64,000 nucleotides of DNA from contig JAKJHU010000378.1 of assembly GCA_022316685.1 (NCBI GenBank), forward strand, positions 124,001 to 188,000, read 5' to 3'. The position numbers and the translations under genes are program-made. The first letter of the stretch is position 1. Each line of letters opens with the position of its first letter. Of the stretch, positions 8,760 through 20,455 are shown piece by piece. The notes under the pieces were generated by a model. That model saw only the letters and a program-made list of their open reading frames with translations. It had not been told where the DNA came from and did no database searches. This DNA is from Progne subis subis (lineage: Eukaryota; Chordata; Aves; Passeriformes; Hirundinidae).

Positions 8760-10589
8760 GTGTGAATTTGCCTTACCTTGTACCTGTTATGTTTATCTGG
8801 AAAATGTTTTGAAGAGAAAAACACATTTAATGTTTTTATGTCTTTCAGTTTTCATAAGGAAATCTGTCTGGCTTTGTTTAGTTCTGTTACTACAGGCTTC
8901 AGACCCAGTACTTGCTGTCTAGTTGAAGATGTGTTTCATGGCATAGAAGAATCTACCATAGAGAATGAAGGGTAACAGTTTGAAATTAATCTTATTTGGA
9001 TTATTACTTGTGATCCTTATAAAAACCCTTTCCAAGGGTTGGGTTTTCAAGCTGGAGTATGAAGCACAGTGAGTTTCTCTGGATAATGCTGTAGCTCCAT
9101 CTCACCAGATGCAGAAATGGGCCAAAATCCAGTGTTTTGAGTGTGAATTTGGGGTCCTGGCTTTGCCCCAAAGGAGAGACAGGATGTTCCCTGCAATGTC
9201 TACATGGAGCAGACAGAACAGATGGGGAAGTGTTTGCAGGGCCCCTGGGAGGGAATATTGGGGTTCCTGTCAGCAGGATCCTTTTGAAGCTTCAGGCTGG
9301 GGTGGGCAGCAGATCCAGCTGCAGCTTCCATGGGCTGCTCCAGCAGCTGCTGCTGGGGACCCTGAGGGAAGAGGCCACAGGAGGGATGGAAATGCTGCAG
9401 GGACAGCAGCAGCCAGGGCCAGGAATGAGCTTTGCCTACCTGGCTGATGAAATGAGACTCCTCCTTTAGTGCAAGAGGAGGCAAAGATAAAGTCAAGTTC
9501 AACAGTTCAAGGAGAAATGTAGAAAATCAGAAGCTTCTCAAAATGCCACACACATCATCTGTTAGTTCTTCAGTGTCAGTCCCTGTAAAAAGCCTTTGCA
9601 GTTTTCCTTTGGATTTCAGGGCCCAGAGCTGGGCTTTAGAGTTCAACTGATTTTTTTTATTTTCCAGGTTTTTAAACAGAGCTTTCTATTGGGCAGCTCT
9701 TGTCATATTTTCTGCTCTCCTGATCTTGAAAAAGGTTCTGTGCTCCTGTGAGCCACATCTGGAGGGGTGGTTGGCAACCATGGAATCCTCTGGGAAAGCT
9801 CTTGATTGACTTCAGGGCCTGGCTGGAGAGCTCAGCCTGAGGAAAGAACTGTTCCAGATGCCTCTGTCCATGTGCAGCTCCTCACAGCTGAGTCCCTGAA
9901 CACACAGGGTGGTTTATAGGGATTTATTTTCCCCTTCTGTTCTCTTGGAGGTGATTTTGCGATCCTTTAGAGGAACATCCGACCAGCCCCTGTCCCCATT
10001 CCATTTTATCCTCTCCACTTTGGAGCTGGTCTGCTGGGTATGACATGGAAATTGGTAGTGTCTCCCCGTTCTTCCCTCCAGCCCTCCATTGTAACCTGTA
10101 TTAAACACTGCAAAAGGCCTCATTCATCTGGTGGGGAAGATGTTTGGTGGAGAAAGTTAATAGGATTTGTTTTCATGAACCTTGTGATAGTAAAGAAAAA
10201 TGAGGTTTGTCATTTTGGTGTGGTGCTGGGTGTTGGGATTTGGCAGTTTATTTCTTGTTCTTGTTCTTTATTAGTATTACTTTTCATTGGCAAGACTTTG
10301 AAATCTTAGACATTATTAACAATGGATGGATTTCACTCACTGGAAAATTCCCTTGCTTTTCCCACCAGGATTAAACTGTGAAGTTGACTCCAAGTTGCCA
10401 GTGGATGCTAAAGATGGAAAATCTTTAGATTTTCCAAATGATGGGTTTGGTGTGGTTTGGAGCTGGGGAAGGGTCTCATCCCCTCCCGGAGGTGCCCCAA
10501 GCCCTCTCTGCTGCCACGTCTGCACTCGCGGCCCCTCACGGCTGCCCTGCGCTGGGGACATGGTGGGACCCAACTCCTGCCAGGGCTGA
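8760..10589. other. Host intergenic DNA
   Basis: No gene, repeat family or conserved peptide was recognised on either strand. The short ORFs present overlap each other in several frames and lack domain features. Confidence 0.5.
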
Positions 10590-10725
10590 GGCTCCTCATG
10601 GCCCCTCACAGCCCTTCATGGCCACATAGAACCTCTGCTGGCCCCTCATGGCCCCTCACAGCCATCATGGCTCTTCATTTTCCCTCATGGTCTCGCACAG
10701 CCCCTCACATCCCCTCACAGCCGCA
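10590..10725 (+). repeat. Short degenerate tandem repeat
   Basis: The words CATGGCCCCTCACAGCCC and close variants recur about every 18-22 bases, around seven times. It is a decayed minisatellite with no sign of function. Confidence 0.6.
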
Positions 10726-10849
10726 GGCATGGGCTCCTCCCAAAGGAGAAGGGGTCGGGCCCTGCTTGTTCTCCTTTCATTTCGGTCCCTTCACAGCCAT
10801 GAGTAAAGAAAGGCTGAAATGGAGCCCTTCCCCAGCATTTCCCTCGGGG

Positions 10850-11095
10850 TTCATTGCGGCTGAAGCTGTGTGCTGGCGCTGGCCCCAGCGCGAACATCCC
10901 TGCAGCCGCCCAGGCCTTTGCTGTCCCCCCGTGTCCATTCCCTGTGCCCGAGTCCCGCCCGGCTCTGGCAGCAGCAGGAGCCGCAGCGCAGCGGGCGCCG
11001 GCCCGGCCCAGCCGGGGCTCCCGGGCAGGAGCAGCAGCAGCGCCGGCCCCTTCCCACCTGCTCCTGCCTCGGCTTCCAAGGGCTTTTTCCAGCTG
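10850..11095. other. GC-rich, CpG-containing patch
   Basis: This stretch is markedly richer in G, C and CpG than its flanks (for example GCGCCGGCCCGGCCC). It could be a small CpG island. No adjoining exon was recognised, so a promoter role is unsupported. Confidence 0.35.
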
Positions 11096-13436
11096 AATGC
11101 TGGAGTAGAGCAACAATCACCCACTAACAGCCCTGATTCCTCAGGGCCCGCCTGTGCTGCCCTGACCCAGCTTCCAGAGAAAGAAAGGATCGGGTTCCAG
11201 CGCTGTTTTCAGCACTGTTTTATTCACCCTGAGGTGACAGCAGGAGGCTGCTGCTGCCTTTGCCTTGGGAACTGTAGATCCTGGCTGTTCTTGTCCCTCC
11301 TCCGGTTGCCACTTGAATTTTATCTGTAAAACTGCAATTGCCTTTTTGATCAGTGCCACCCAGAGTGCTTTTTTAGACGGGAAACTGGCCTCATGAATAG
11401 CAGATCTCCAAATGTTCACAAGTCCCTGAGCACAAGCTAAGGAGAATTAAAACCACACAGGCAACATCTGCAGGCCTCAAACACAGCCCTATGGCTGGTG
11501 CTTCAGAAATAGAATCAACTGACAGAGGCCATCACAGAAATTGCCTCTAGACTGACAAATAAAATGAAAAACACCCACCAGGAGAAAGAGAAAGCAGAAC
11601 TTCTCAACCCACTTCATTGTTTCCTCTGAGCAGCAGCAGAAAGTGGAGATGCCCAGAGGTATTTCCAGATGCTGCTGATCCCAGTTGGAGCCCAGCCTGC
11701 TGCCCAGTCCCAGCAGAACCTGAGCCCAGCCCCGGGAGCTCCTGCAGTGTCGGGAGCTCAGCACATGTGGGGCCAGGCCCAGAGCCCCGGGCACGGCCGC
11801 CGATTGTGGGGCAGCGACACAGGCGGAACGTCCTGTGGCCCAAACCTCCTGCTCCTGACACACAGCGCCCATCATTCTCCTCCTGCTCTCCCAGCATGAA
11901 ACAAATTCCAGCTCAGAGGAGGCTTCCCAAGAGAGGGGTCTGGCTCCTGTCTTAGCCTGAGTGTCTCTGCAGAGGAACAAGGCATCTCTCAGGCAGTTCC
12001 ACAAGCTCAGGCTTCTCATTTCGTGAGGTATCTGGAATGAAACTGGCCTTTTGCAGAAAGACAAAAGCAGAGGGAATGGACTAGAAATTATTAGAAAAAA
12101 ATGACCCTTCTTACAGACCAAGTTCACCAAGTCATTCCCTGCATCTCACCTTTTCAGATCTTTTCAGTCATCTCCTCAGAGAGGTTCACCTTGTTCTGGT
12201 GCTTATCATGAACTGATTTTACTCTTGATTTATATCAATGCAAGAGATGTAGAATCATCTAAACTGAACACAGAAACAAACTTCTTTTGTCAGCCCATTT
12301 TCATTCTCTAGATCACTTTCCAGGCAACCATGGAGATGTTGGAATGATTTTCACAGAACTCTCCACTCCAGGCTGCAGTCTCTGGAGATTCTTTCTCTGC
12401 ATTCAGCCAGGCTTGTATTCCCTAACAATTCCTGGAAGCCCGTCATATTTTCTTAGGGTAGAACAGTAACAATGAAAACCATAGCACAACTCCCCAGTCC
12501 ACCAGGAAAAGAAAGAACAAGTTGTAAAGTTCTCCAAACATTTGTCCTGCTTTGCTGCAAGAGTCGTGTTGTACACAGCCTTGAGGCACCCGTGAGGAGC
12601 AGGCCCTGCTGTGCCAGGCCTGGGCTCAGGGCTCGGCCTTTCTGCTTCCTCCAGCCAAGCCAGGCCTTGCTGAGCCCTGCAGTTCCTGCTGCTGTGCCCC
12701 AAGCTCGCTCGGCCAGTGTTGGAAAGGGACTTGAGGTACCTCAATCCCCTCGGGTGGCGCATGGGAGAAAACAACAAACTTCTCAGGAGAGTGGAGAACA
12801 AACTTTATACTTGCAAACTTCAGAAAATGAATACTTGGGAAATCTTAAAGCAACATGGAATTACAGTAAATCACTTCACAAAGCACAGACTGAGCAAACT
12901 CTAAGCAGTCCAACTTCCAGTTCTCCAGATTTTGAGAAGAGGAAGGCAGGAAAAGAGATAGGGGGAGAGAGAATTCCACAGTCGCCCTTGGATCCAGCAC
13001 CATCTCAGCTGCTGTGAGCTCCGGGGCTGTGAGACATGTCAGTGTCACAGCCGTGTCACAGCCTCCTCTGCTTAGGTCCCTCTCACGGGTGGGGTTTTTG
13101 GGGTGCTAGGGGCTTGGCAGCCACTTTGGGGGTGCACCAAAGGCTGCAGTGGCTGGGGCTGGGACAGAGGACTGGGTTTACTTCTCAGAGGAGGGGAATT
13201 CAGAGCCCTTTTGTCCCCTGTGGGCTGAGGGTCTGCATTTCCAATGGCCCTGCAACTGCCAAAGGGGCCTTTTTTGCTCACCTGAGAACAGTTCTGCTGA
13301 AAGCTTGTCATAAACCTGCTTTTCCTGCAAAGGTTCCAAATGAATCCCCATTTTTTTACAGTGCCCTCTCTTCTGTGTGTGCAGGTGTGAGAACTGAAGG
13401 GTGGAACAGCTCTGCTGAGGGGGAAGTTCTCTTTTT
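11096..13436. other. Host intergenic DNA
   Basis: Nothing recognisable was found. Open frames here are short, overlap on both strands and show no known motif. Confidence 0.45.
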
Positions 13437-13458
13437 CTTGTTTGTTTTCCTTTCCTTT

Positions 13459-13460
<2 letters not shown>

Positions 13461-13504
<44 letters not shown>
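13461..13504 (+). repeat. T44 homopolymer in a T/G-rich low-complexity tract
   Basis: A run of 44 T is followed to about 13690 by T/G-rich sequence (TTTTG repeats, G9 and T14 runs). Frames across it give only poly-Phe or poly-Lys peptides. Confidence 0.9.
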
Positions 13505-13793
13505 CTTTGTGGTTGTTTTGTTTTGTTTTGTTTTTTGGGGTTTTTTTGTATCAGTGGTTGTTTTTTGGGAAGACTTTTGGGGTGGTTTTTTGGGGGGGGG
13601 AGGGGCTGGGAGGTTTTTGTTTTCATATGGGTTTTTCTTGTTGGCTGGTCTTTTGGGGCTTTTTGGGTTTGTTTTTTTTTTTTTTTTAATTAATTCACCC
13701 TGATAGCTATGGGCAGAGCTCTGTAACTCCATCTGACACTTGCCTGTGACACTGTGGAGGTGGCCAGGGGGACCTTCCCCGAGCTGTGCACAG

Positions 13794-14403
13794 TGTCATA
13801 AATAAATTCTATTCAAATAATCTATGTTTTAGTTACTTAATTGTTAAGTAATTCCATTAAGATTGTTAATGCTACTTCTGTATAAAGAATTTGCCTTATT
13901 CCTGTTTTAATACTGATTTATCACCTTATTTACTTGTTTATTAATTAAGAATTCACCTTATTACCTGTATCTCTGATCCCATTCGCCAGATAGCGTCTGA
14001 ATATGCAAATAAAAAGAACACTGGAATTCGGGGAACAACCCAAGAACAAGAGACTCTAAAAAGCAGGGAACCAAAGTAAAATCCAGGACTGTAGTCGCAT
14101 TTTAGACTAGTGCAAGAGGTACGGGGGTCTGCCGAAGCAGCTTCATTTAGTCGCCGTGACCTGAGAAGGAGTCCCCCATCGCTGGATGACCCCTGATCAG
14201 TGACGCGAAACGGACTCCCCGGCAAGGGAAAAAGCCCGTGAGGGGTGTGGGAGTCCCCAGCTTCGCTGTGAAGCGAAGCTGTGTGTACCTCCTCCTCCAC
14301 GTTGCCAAGGGAGCAAGCAAGCTCTCCCCCAAGGTCAAGCTTGATAATAAAGAAACATACAAAACCAGCAAATCTCTAACTCTCTCTTATTTTTTCCAGA
14401 ACA
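13794..14403 (+). repeat. Solo LTR of the ERV3 family
   Basis: This 610-bp LTR starts TGTCATAAATAAATTC and ends TTTTTTCCAGAACA. It is the reverse complement of the ERV3 LTRs at 55004-55614 and 63576-64000, with a few percent difference by eye. CACAG flanks both ends (13789-13793 and 14404-14408), a 5-bp target duplication. No internal retroviral sequence is attached, so it is the product of LTR-LTR recombination at one insertion. ATGCAAAT (14003-14010) runs straight into a TATA-like AATAAAAAG. A polyadenylation AATAAA lies near 14346. Confidence 0.93.
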
Positions 14404-14645
14404 CACAGGAATGCATATCAGCCCAGGCCGGGGGTGCTCAGTGCCCAGTCAGTTTTGCTGTCTGGCTGTGGCTCTGGACGCTTCCCTTGGAGCGTCTCCA
14501 GGCAGGGAACGTTGGAGCTGTCCCCACCGTGGTGTCACAGAGAGGGGAAGGCTGGGGCTGTGCCGCTCCTGCCCCGGCCCCAAGAGCTCTGCCAGCGCCT
14601 GGAGGAGACACAAAGGCTGAGCCCAAGAGTGAGAACTGCAGAAGG

Positions 14646-14985
14646 GGCTGAGCTGGGAGGGAGGCAGCGGAATCATGGAGTCCAGGCCCTGGCCCTGCAC
14701 AGACAGCCCAACAGTGGCAGCCTGGGCATTCCCGGGAGCGGTGTCCAAAGGCTCCTGGAGCTGCGGCAGCCTCGCAGCTGTGACCATTCCCTGGGGAGCC
14801 TGGTGAGTGGTCAAGCCCCCTGCAGGGGAAGAAGCTTTTGCTGGTCTCCAGCCCGCAGCTGGCCTGGCCCAGCCCCAGCCATTCCCTGGGCTGCATTCCC
14901 TGCTGGCCCCAGGGCACAAGTCTCAGCTGCCCCTGCTGCTGTCCCTGGGCAGGAGGCGCAGCCCCCGGGGAGCTCTGAGCTCCGT
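14646..14985 (-). repeat. CR1 LINE fragment
   Basis: The stretch from GGAATCATGGAGTCCAGG through GTGTCCAAAGGCTCCTGGAG follows the reverse complement of the CR1 3' region and resembles 35030-35300. It is old and degenerate. Confidence 0.55.
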
Positions 14986-15343
14986 CTGCTGCTGGGCTGC
15001 GGCCGAAGCGAGCCAGTGCCGGCAGAGCTCTGGGGAAAGGTCCCGGCCCTGGCTTGGGGCTGGGCCAGTGGCCCAGGGAGCAAATCAACTTGCAGCTGCT
15101 GCCCCAGAGCAGGGAAGAGCAGGAATTGCTGGCTGGGAGAGACTCTTGCCAAGGGCCTGCAGCACCAGGACACAGGCCATGGCTGGACGCTGCTTGGGGC
15201 CAGGGTGAGCTGGGATGTGGGGATGGACTTGTTCCCTGGGAGGGCGGTGGGGCCCTGGCACAGAGTGGGCGGAAAAGCTGTGGCTGCCCTGGAATGACTG
15301 GAAGTGTCCAAGGGCTGGTTGGAGGGGACTTCCTGCCCAGAAG

Positions 15344-15439
15344 TGGGATGGGATGGGATGGGATGGGATGGGATGGGATGGGATGGGATGGGATGGGATG
15401 GGATGGGATGGGATGGGATGGGATGGGATGGGATGGGAT
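15344..15439 (+). repeat. (GGGAT)n microsatellite
   Basis: About 19 nearly perfect GGGAT units. It is a pentanucleotide and not the telomeric TTAGGG repeat. Confidence 0.95.
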
Positions 15440-15725
15440 CAGTGTAATGTGGGGTGCAATTGCATTGTGGGGCTGGTAGGCAAGTTTGGAGGGGTAGGGA
15501 TTGCAATGGGCGGAGATGGTGGTTTGGGCTCTTGGAGTTGGGGCGTAGAGGGAGGGAAAGCAAGAAGCAGTTTTTAAAGGCTGCTGGTGCTTTTAGGAAT
15601 TTTTGGGCCTGGAAGCATCTTGTGGGAAGTTGCTGTGAAATTGGAAAGGCTGAGTTTAAGGTGCTATGCTGTGCAGGGCTGAGGTGGAGGGGCAGTGATT
15701 TTAGGATGGTAAGGGCACCTGCTCC
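15440..15725. other. Short intergenic stretch
   Basis: No gene or known repeat was recognised between the two microsatellites. Confidence 0.4.
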
Positions 15726-15812
15726 CAAGAAAGAAAGAAATAAAGAAAAAAAGAAAGAAAGAAAGAAAAGAGAGAGAGAAGGAAAGGTGGAAGGAAAAAG
15801 GAAGGAAGGAAG
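15726..15812 (+). repeat. Purine-rich (GAAA/GGAA)n microsatellite
   Basis: Repeats of AAGAAAGAAAG pass into GAGAGAGA and GGAAGGAAGG, and directly abut the left end of ERV2. Confidence 0.9.
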
Positions 15813-16632
15813 GGTTTTAAATGAAGCTCTATATGTCTAATTTCATGAGCAAACAAGTTGAATTAACTGCAATGCAATTTTATTTAAGTAGCATTTTATA
15901 ATCAAGCATAGACAAAATTTCAGCAGTGATTAATTAAGGATAAATACTGATTGGATGAAGCATAAGCAAAACCGACCATGGTACGGAGGGGGGGTGTTTC
16001 TCACCCTATCTCACGTACAAAACAATGTAATCCAACTTAAACTTATATACTGTATGCTAATACATATTCATTAATATATCCTGTGAATCTCCTATTTTCA
16101 ATTCTTAAAATCTACATCACTATACTGCACAGTTCATGCTCCACTTGTTGTTAGATGGTATTCTTGGCTTTTTGGTGGTCTTCTTCAGATGAAGGCTCAT
16201 CATCTTCCTCGTGTCGTCTGAATAACCTTACTGGTTATGTGTGCGCTCTAAGTTTTGTGTTATACATAACTAAGCATTATGTTCCAAAAAGTAATTATTT
16301 CATGGATCAAACCACCACCCAAACTCCCTGCCTTGGAATAGTCCCAACTTTGTCCATCTCAAGGCCAGTTCTGTCTTAAGACATCCTATATCCCATAACA
16401 GCTGCAAAGGGCCCATCTCCGGACCTTTGAGTAGTCCCAGCTTTGGCCAATCCAGCTTTGAGACTCTTGCTTATCTCAAACTGCATCCTGTATCTTATTT
16501 TTCTCATGTAGCATCTGCCAAGGGGCCCATCTGCTTTGTAACACTACTCACATCTACTTTTTCCTTTATAACAAATATTTTCTAAAATATTAATATAATT
16601 ACAATCAGCATGAATCATTTTTATTTATTATA
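15813..16632 (-). repeat. ERV2 3' LTR
   Basis: An LTR of about 820 bp. A TATA box (TATATAA, 16049-16043, minus strand) and AATAAA near 15890 are in the expected order. The outer end reads GGTTTTAAATG where the other copy has TGTTATAAATG, so the terminal TG has decayed or was lost. Confidence 0.9.
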
Positions 16633-16650
16633 GTCCCCCATTTCTCTTTT
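16633..16650 (-). other. ERV2 polypurine tract
   Basis: The minus strand reads AAAAGAGAAATGGGGGAC directly before the 3' LTR. It is close to the ERV1 tract, which supports common ancestry. Confidence 0.85.
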
Positions 16651-16820
16651 TAATCATAATGATTCATGCTTTTTTATTAAAACTGAATCTCGATTTCTTC
16701 TATATTCCCAATAATCCAGGTTTTAACGCTCTCTCATTTCAGCCTCTAACTTTTCTAACATCTCCCGTGCTCCATCAAGCTTTTCTCATTCCTTCTCAAA
16801 TTTGCTTGACATCTCTTGTG

Positions 16821-18814
16821 CTATATGTGCTCTTTATATTCAGTCAACATCTCTTCAAGTTCTTTCTTTTGAGTGTGAGTAGGTCTAGCTTTTAATATCA
16901 TCAAAGAATTTGGTTTCCCTTTTGCTGCCAATTCTGGATCAATGGGCATTGCTGTAATTTGCATTCCTTGTATCACTGGGTGGATTAGTCTAGTAAGACA
17001 TGGAATCATGCATGATAAGAATAACAATCCTAATCCAGAACATAACAGCATAAATCCCACCTTCTTCCACCCGGCTCCTCCAAAGAGGTTATCCCACCAA
17101 TCCGTTTTTAGAATAGAATTCCACTTTTGAACAGGTACGTGTGCCACCCTTTTAATTTCTTCAGCAAGTGTTGTGATGGCTTCCCCATGATCATCTCTCT
17201 CCACACAGCACTCAGATTCCTTAAATCTTCCTCAAACTCCCCCTTCCTCAGCCAACAGATAATCTAGGGCAATTCTGGTTTGATATACAAATGCTCTCAT
17301 TTGTGAATGCTGCTTGGCCAGTAACTTTAGGGTATCAGAAGTATGGTGTGAAACAACCTCCACTACTGCCTGGAGTCTTATCAGCTGATTTAATAGATAA
17401 ATTTGGGTTCCAGATCCCCATTATCCATCTTCAGCCTAAGTGTCTAGGTTATAATACGCTATGATTCTTTCTGCAGGCCATTTGTCTTCCCTCCATTTCT
17501 GGCTTCCCCCTGCCTTTGGGAAGTTGAGGTTTAAATATCTTTTATGCATTTCTAGAGTCTGATCAAGTGGTGTTCTTAGCATATTGCTCCTAGACCTTGG
17601 GATGATGAAGAAGGAGAGTCGTATAACTCCTAAGGTACAGGTTCCCTCCCACTTTCGAGGTAATTCAGTATATACCCGCACAAATCAGTTTGATTATTCC
17701 ACTCACAATTCATTTCCTTTGTTTTTCCTCAATACCCAGTAAAAGTTTTTGGTCGCCAGGTCTTAGTTTTATTATCCAAATTAACTACCAAAGTAGATAT
17801 ACAAGGAGTATATTCTACTACTTCATTATATTTCCTTCCTTCTCAAGTTATACAGACTGTTCCAATTACTTGATGACTCAAAATCCATCCTTCAGGTCAT
17901 TCTAATGTCTTGGAAATTTGAGTGTGATTCAGTTTTAAAAATTGTTCTGGAGCTAGACTCTCACCTCTCCACAGACATCTTTCAGCCATTCTAAGTCCCC
18001 CATAGATCCAGCGCTTGGATAATCCTAATTCTGTAGCAATTTCTTGCATCAAATCTACAAAAAGGTTCTTAGCTGAGGTTGTCAAATCCCAGTCGCTACA
18101 CTGCTGTTTAAATTCTTCATACAGCTTATCCAGTTCCTTTCATTCTTTCCCTATGGTCTTTTTACGTATTTCTTTTGTTTCTTTTTGATTTTCTTCTTTT
18201 TTCCTTAGTGCTATACCTCCTCTACCTATACTTGGATCGTTCCCATTCTCATCTTTCTCAAAATAAAAAGAAATTTCATATGGAGGACAAATTTGATCAC
18301 TGTAAGGATAAGGAGCTGGTCCATTAAATCCTAAATTTTTCCCTACCCAATCCATTTTTCTATTTTTAAGACAAACTTCTATAAAATTGCTGTGATTTTA
18401 GCAGACAGCATTAACATGTGGATATGCCACCAACACAAATTCCATCTTGTCCTTGAGCCACATGGAGTGATGGCATTTATTACAGGGATCAACATTATTG
18501 GGACTTTGTTTTTGCATAGATTGCTCTCTCATTGCCCGCTCTTGTGCTGCTTGTTTTATTATTGTTTGTTCCTGAATTGCTCGTTCCCTTCTCTCATGGA
18601 CTCTGTCCAGAGTGGCTCCATAGTTTTGGCCAGTTGCCAAGGGCATCACGACAAACACAGTGAAAATAATCCTCAGGAATTTCAACTTTCTACTGTCCTC
18701 AAGGCCCTTTGGGCTGCAGCCAAGGGCCAAGATGTCAGGATTCTTGGGAGGAAAGTTTATATCCTGGGATCTAGTCACTGGTGCCTTTGGTCTCACTGGT
18801 ACCCTTGGCCTCAT
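16821..18814 (-). pseudogene. env: ERV2 env, multiply broken
   Basis: The 5' part (18814-18398) encodes a hydrophilic leader of about 40 residues, then a hydrophobic signal-like segment (FLRIIFTVFVVMPLATG). Internal SU fragments lie at 18355-18140 and 18085-17897; the second has RWIYGG where related SU proteins usually carry a CWxC motif. The 3' fragment (17204-16821) has the membrane-proximal helix, an anchor (VGFMLLCSGLGLLFLSC) and a short tail. Several stops and frameshifts separate the pieces. Spacing and order fit a class I envelope. Stretches of 17230-17900 between the fragments are SU/TM sequence too decayed to divide confidently. Confidence 0.8.
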
Positions 18815-19174
18815 GTTTGTTTCAAGGATGGCACAGATTACTCACAGTTCTCACAGCACTGCCTTCTCCCTCTCTCTCTCCCTGGGTTAGTCATCTACTT
18901 CTTCTTTTAGTCTAAACCAAAGCTCTGGAGGTGTACCAACATAATAAGATTTGCTTTTTCACTACTTCAGTTAACAACCTGATTTGTTGGTCACTTTTTT
19001 CTCTGACGTCGGGGATAATTATTAAGTCTTCATCACCACAAATAGGCACACTCACAATGCCAATACATGTAAGAAATGTGTCTGTACTGGAGCACACAAA
19101 TTCGTTCTCCACAGGAGATATTAATTATGATACAGTGGTCTATAATACTAGGAATTATTTGCTCTCTTACCTGC

Positions 19175-19729
19175 TCAAAAGCTAATAGAGTAAAAACTCA
19201 TTGGTCTAAATTTTCTATTAATCAAACTGCTGCATAAAAAGGTTCCATCTTCATATCTCAAAGGTGTTCCAAAAAAATCACTGAAAAATCTTTTTAAAGT
19301 TAACTGTTCATGCACACTATCTAAGCAAGTTAAACAAATCAATTGTCTCTCTCTTTCTTCTGCTCTTGGTATTCTCCACCACGAATTAAGGCAAAGCGCA
19401 CAAATAACACAAACCCATGGGCGACACTCTAAGCCATGCTTAGTACACTCCCAGTGTGTTACTTGTCCTTGGACTCTTTTATTAACAGGTGTTCCCAGTC
19501 TCTTTTTCTGGAATTGTAGTTCCTCCTTGAAATCTGTTAGTGTTAGTCGCTGAGGGCCTCTTAAAAGATTTTCAATCTGTTCAGGCTGTTCCCATTGATC
19601 AAGGAAGTGTCTAATCCCTTTCCACCAGCATTCTTCTGACTCCAAACTCAGTGGAGTTGCTGTAAACAGCCAATCCAGAATGCCTAATTTTTCTAATAAA
19701 TTAAAGTTAGTTGCAATTACAAACCACAA
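19175..19729 (-). pseudogene. ERV2 ORF A-like: cysteine-rich ORF between pol and env
   Basis: This is an open frame of about 184 codons with no usable ATG; the first ATG lies near its end, so the natural start was lost or supplied by splicing. The C-terminal half holds WECTKHGLECRPWVC, then VICALC, a WW pair, twelve residues, then ICLTC. This is the ERV1 ORF A pattern with nearly identical spacing. The N-terminal half (FLDQWEQPEQIENLL and nearby) has no ERV1 counterpart that I can see. The region between this ORF and env (19112-18912) holds one more short frame, GTG-initiated, of unknown meaning. Confidence 0.55.
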
Positions 19730-19989
19730 ACCTTTAATCGTTAACTATCAAAGGAGTTTGTTAACCTGAACAGGTTAAGCAAGACAATTTATCTTTTTCT
19801 GTTGTTTCTGGGTATCCTACTGTATCCACATCTTACTTTTATTATCCTTTGTTGTTCCTGCCGTGTTCTCAAAGCCACTAATCGTTCCATGTGATATGCT
19901 AAATAAATAAATGCTCTTTGTACTTGATCTTCTATTATATAAGTATCAATGTTGATCTGTGCTAAAACTCAATTGTGCATTCTAAAGTC

Positions 19990-20351
19990 TTACTCTACTC
20001 TACTAAAACATCGTATACAATTAATCATAAAAGCTACATCTCTTTGGTCCCAAGGTACAGTTGTTCTGTGCCAATGTCTTTGTCTCAGCCACTTCATGGT
20101 CACTGCTTTACACCGCTCACACTGATGACCGTGTTTGCAGCCACCTTGCTGAAACATGGAAACTTCTCTCTGCGGATGGCAGCTTCTGGCCTTTCTGTAC
20201 TAAGGATATCTGGAATATCCTGGGGCTAGGTTATTCTTTCAATATGTGGGTGGCACACCAAATGTGTTGCAGCGTTATGTGAAATCCACAGCCGAAAACA
20301 ATTTTCCATATGAGTTTTAGCCTCTGGGCACCAAATGCTCTCTTCAGCCAT
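19990..20351 (-). pseudogene. ERV2 second Cys/His-rich ORF remnant
   Basis: From the ATG at 20351 the frame runs 41 codons (cysteines at residues 8, 18 and 33) to a UAG at 20228-20226 and then continues. Near 20150 the frame shifts into a stretch with CKHGHQCERC and, further on, NCIRC, ending at a UAA at 19992-19990. The spaced Cys and His residues suggest a decayed zinc-binding protein of about 120 residues. I do not recognise it. It may be a duplicate or the missing N-terminal part of the following ORF. Confidence 0.35.
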
Positions 20352-20455
20352 GTTGTTGATTAATTACAGTTTTGCTTTAAACTGTTTTGGACACAGTTTT
20401 TTTAATAAATTAATCCTTTTTTAATAAAAAGGTTTAATCAAATTTAAGTCTTATT

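Noticed and set aside
10850..11095. CpG island promoter
   Set aside because: The patch is only about 250 bp and no exon or TATA/initiator context was found beside it.
10457..11329. 290-codon plus-strand ORF
   Set aside because: It lies in a GC-rich patch where five other frames are also open. It is rich in Pro, Ala, Ser and Arg, and shows no domain.
13036..13732. ORFs of 180-217 codons on both strands
   Set aside because: They are open only because the T44 run and T/G-rich tract give poly-Phe or poly-Lys.
15344..15439. Possible interstitial telomeric repeat
   Set aside because: The unit is GGGAT, five bases, and not TTAGGG.
14434..15728. Long overlapping ORFs on both strands
   Set aside because: They cover a CR1 fragment and the GGGAT microsatellite; the repeated peptides are translated repeat.
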